DNA from: Herbiconiux flava
Lineage (GTDB): Bacteria > Actinomycetota > Actinomycetes > Actinomycetales > Microbacteriaceae
DNA length: 64,000 nucleotides
Reading direction: 5' to 3'
Assembly: GCF_013409865.1 (NCBI RefSeq)
Contig: NZ_JACCBM010000001.1
Coordinates: 1,612,001-1,676,000 of the forward strand
Part shown: positions 62,816 through 64,000 of the stretch, in pieces
Numbering within the stretch: the first letter of the stretch is position 1
Layout of the letters: each line of letters starts with the position of its first letter
The notes under the pieces: model-generated
What the model was told of the DNA's origin: nothing
The model's input: the letters and a program-made list of their open reading frames with translations, nothing else
Database searches by the model: none
Position numbers and translations under genes: made by a program

Positions 62816-63313
62816 ATGCGAACACTGGTACTCAACGCAGGATATGAGCCGCTCGGCGTCGTGTCGTTCAAGCGGGCCCTCGTGCTCGTGCTGAACGACA
62901 AGGCCCGGGTGCTGGCACGGGATGCCGAGCATCCGGTGCACGGCATCGACACCGACTTCGACCGCCCGGCCGTCATCCTGCTCACCCGCTACGTGCGGGT
63001 TCCCACGAATCGGATGATGCCGGTCTCGCGCCGCGGCGTGCTGAGACGCGACTCGCAGCGCTGCGGGTACTGCGGCGGGTCGGCCAGCACGATCGACCAC
63101 GTGCAGCCCCGGTCGCGGGGTGGGAAGGACACCTGGGAGAACCTCGTGGCCTGCTGCCTGCGCTGCAACAACGTCAAGGGCGATCGCACGCCGGCCGAGA
63201 TGGGGTGGTCTCTGCGGTTCGCGCCGCGGATGCCGCACCAGGCCGGGTGGACCGTGAAGGGCGCGGAGCGGGTCGAGCCGGCGTGGGATCCGTTCCTCGC
63301 GGTGGCTGCCTGA
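62816..63313 (+). CDS. HNH endonuclease-family protein
   Basis: 165 residues, ATG after AAAGGGAG. N-terminal 'MRTLVLNAGYEPLGVVSFKR' leads to an HNH domain with zinc-ligand pairs 'RCGYCGG' and 'CCLRCNNVKGDRTP' and the active segment 'STIDHVQPRSRGGKDTWENL'. This compact, conserved single-copy type occurs in most actinobacteria outside mobile elements. A repair or housekeeping nuclease is likelier than a homing enzyme, but its role is unproven. Confidence 0.88.
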   Translation: MRTLVLNAGYEPLGVVSFKRALVLVLNDKARVLARDAEHPVHGIDTDFDRPAVILLTRYVRVPTNRMMPVSRRGVLRRDSQRCGYCGGSASTIDHVQPRSRGGKDTWENLVACCLRCNNVKGDRTPAEMGWSLRFAPRMPHQAGWTVKGAERVEPAWDPFLAVAA

Positions 63314-63410
63314 GTGGTGGTGCCGACCGTCGGTGCGGTGGTGCGAGTGCGGGCGCGGGCCGCCCGAGCGGTGGTGCTCGCTCAGGCGGCGGCCGCGCAT
63401 CCGCTCGTCG

Positions 63411-64000
63411 TCAGAAGCTGAGCAGGATCTTGCCCCGTCGGCCGGGCACCGCGCTCGCGGCGGCGGCCTCGCGGCCCTGCTCGATCGGGTAGACGGCCTC
63501 GACCGGCAGTTCGACCTCGCCCGAGCCGACGCGCTGGAGCAGCTCGCCGAAGAGGGCGTTGCGCTTGGCCGGGTCCATGTCGCGGCTGACGGTGCTGCCC
63601 CAGAAGCCCTTGACGGTGGCCTGCTTGAAGATCAGGTCGCCCGAGGAGAGCTGGAGCTGGCCCGACTCCATCGCGCCGAACGAGACGAGCGTGCCGTTCT
63701 CACCGAGGAGTGACAGCAGCTCACCGGCCGAGGCCCCGCCCACGGAGTCGACGGCGGCCCGCGGGCTCGCGCCGTCGAGCAGCTCGGCCACCCGGTCGCG
63801 CCAGCCGTCGTGCTCGGTCGACACGACGTCGCGGATGCCCACCCGGGCCAGCTCGTCGACACCGGCGTCGCGGCGCACGAGCCCGAGCACCCGCACCCCG
63901 CGGGCGGCGGCGAACTGGGCGAGCAGCTTGCCCACGGCGCCGTTCGCGGTGTTCTGCAGGATCCAGTCACCCTCCTGCACGTCGAGGAAGTCGAGCAGGC
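63411..64000 (-). CDS. zinc-type alcohol dehydrogenase / enoyl reductase-like (partial)
   Basis: The C-terminal ~196 residues of a medium-chain reductase; the 5' end lies beyond the window. The NAD(P)-binding part shows 'DWILQNTANGAVGKLLAQFA' (with AxGxxG-like glycine motif) and 'VRVLGLVRRDAGVDELARVG'. 'AAVDSVGGASAGELLSLLGE' and 'LVSFGAMESGQLQLSSGDLI' place it near the MECR/quinone reductase branch, which has no catalytic zinc. Substrate unknown. Confidence 0.85.
   Translation of the reverse strand, partial: LLDFLDVQEGDWILQNTANGAVGKLLAQFAAARGVRVLGLVRRDAGVDELARVGIRDVVSTEHDGWRDRVAELLDGASPRAAVDSVGGASAGELLSLLGENGTLVSFGAMESGQLQLSSGDLIFKQATVKGFWGSTVSRDMDPAKRNALFGELLQRVGSGEVELPVEAVYPIEQGREAAAASAVPGRRGKILLSF

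Overview
This window is chromosomal DNA from a high-GC actinobacterium, most likely a member of the Microbacteriaceae. I infer this from the strong G/C third-position bias, the mycothiol synthase gene, lone groEL under CIRCE operators, the IdeR/DtxR regulator, DUF3263, DUF3027, DUF4032 and LytR_C proteins, cell-wall-binding-repeat (CWB2) surface proteins, and blocks of gene order shared with mycobacteria (glnR-mshD; gpmA-senX3-regX3; carD-ispDF-cysS-rlmB; XPB helicase with its partner; cold-shock gene-DUF3027-serC). The species cannot be named from the sequence alone.

Layout. 1-7.2 kb: end of an MFS exporter, a ZTP riboswitch driving glyA-folD (one-carbon metabolism), an aldose epimerase, several membrane proteins, one of them frameshifted, and tRNA-Lys. 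7.3-11.5 kb: a conserved hypothetical gene, a strikingly structured leader in front of sigK-rskA (extracytoplasmic sigma and anti-sigma factor), and a CWB2 surface protein. 11.5-22.7 kb, all minus strand: glnR-like regulator, mshD, a large GH8 glycosidase fused to CWB2 repeats, ppk, a Nudix-phosphatase fusion, and pstSCAB with a PHO box before pstS. 22.7-28.3 kb: small membrane proteins, nitrobindin, ygfZ, FUSC exporter, lipoprotein, methyltransferase, gpmA. 28.3-31.7 kb: phoU diverging from senX3-regX3 across a PHO-box-like repeat array. The pst genes, ppk, phoU and senX3-regX3 together form a phosphate-sensing and storage system. 31.8-39.5 kb: carD, ispDF, cysS, rlmB, DUF4032, a sugar-importer ATPase and a membrane-anchored DsbA-like protein.

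39.6-43.7 kb is the accessory region: a 4-kb element inserted in the 3' end of tRNA-Thr(TGT), bounded by perfect 42-bp direct repeats. It is a collapsed prophage. A truncated, frameshifted tyrosine integrase runs head-on into the C-terminal fragment of a phage tail-type gene, followed by two small phage-like genes. It still carries an AbiV-type abortive infection gene, a membrane/coiled-coil protein, an AP2-like fragment and an XRE/excisionase-like regulator. Matching repeats near both ends look like integrase arm sites.

43.7-64 kb returns to core genome: MFS exporter, nitroreductase-msrB, DUF3263-LytR_C, cold-shock gene, groEL with two CIRCE elements, a DUF222 remnant, a two-component system whose kinase has a ~240-residue disordered insertion in its catalytic region, XPB helicase and its partner, a second cold-shock protein, a very acidic DUF3027 protein, serC, ideR with an iron-box-like site, an NlpC/P60 hydrolase with a structured leader, a possible small transcript with a strong terminator, an HNH endonuclease, and the end of a zinc-type oxidoreductase. 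I saw no rRNA, CRISPR array or intact insertion sequence.
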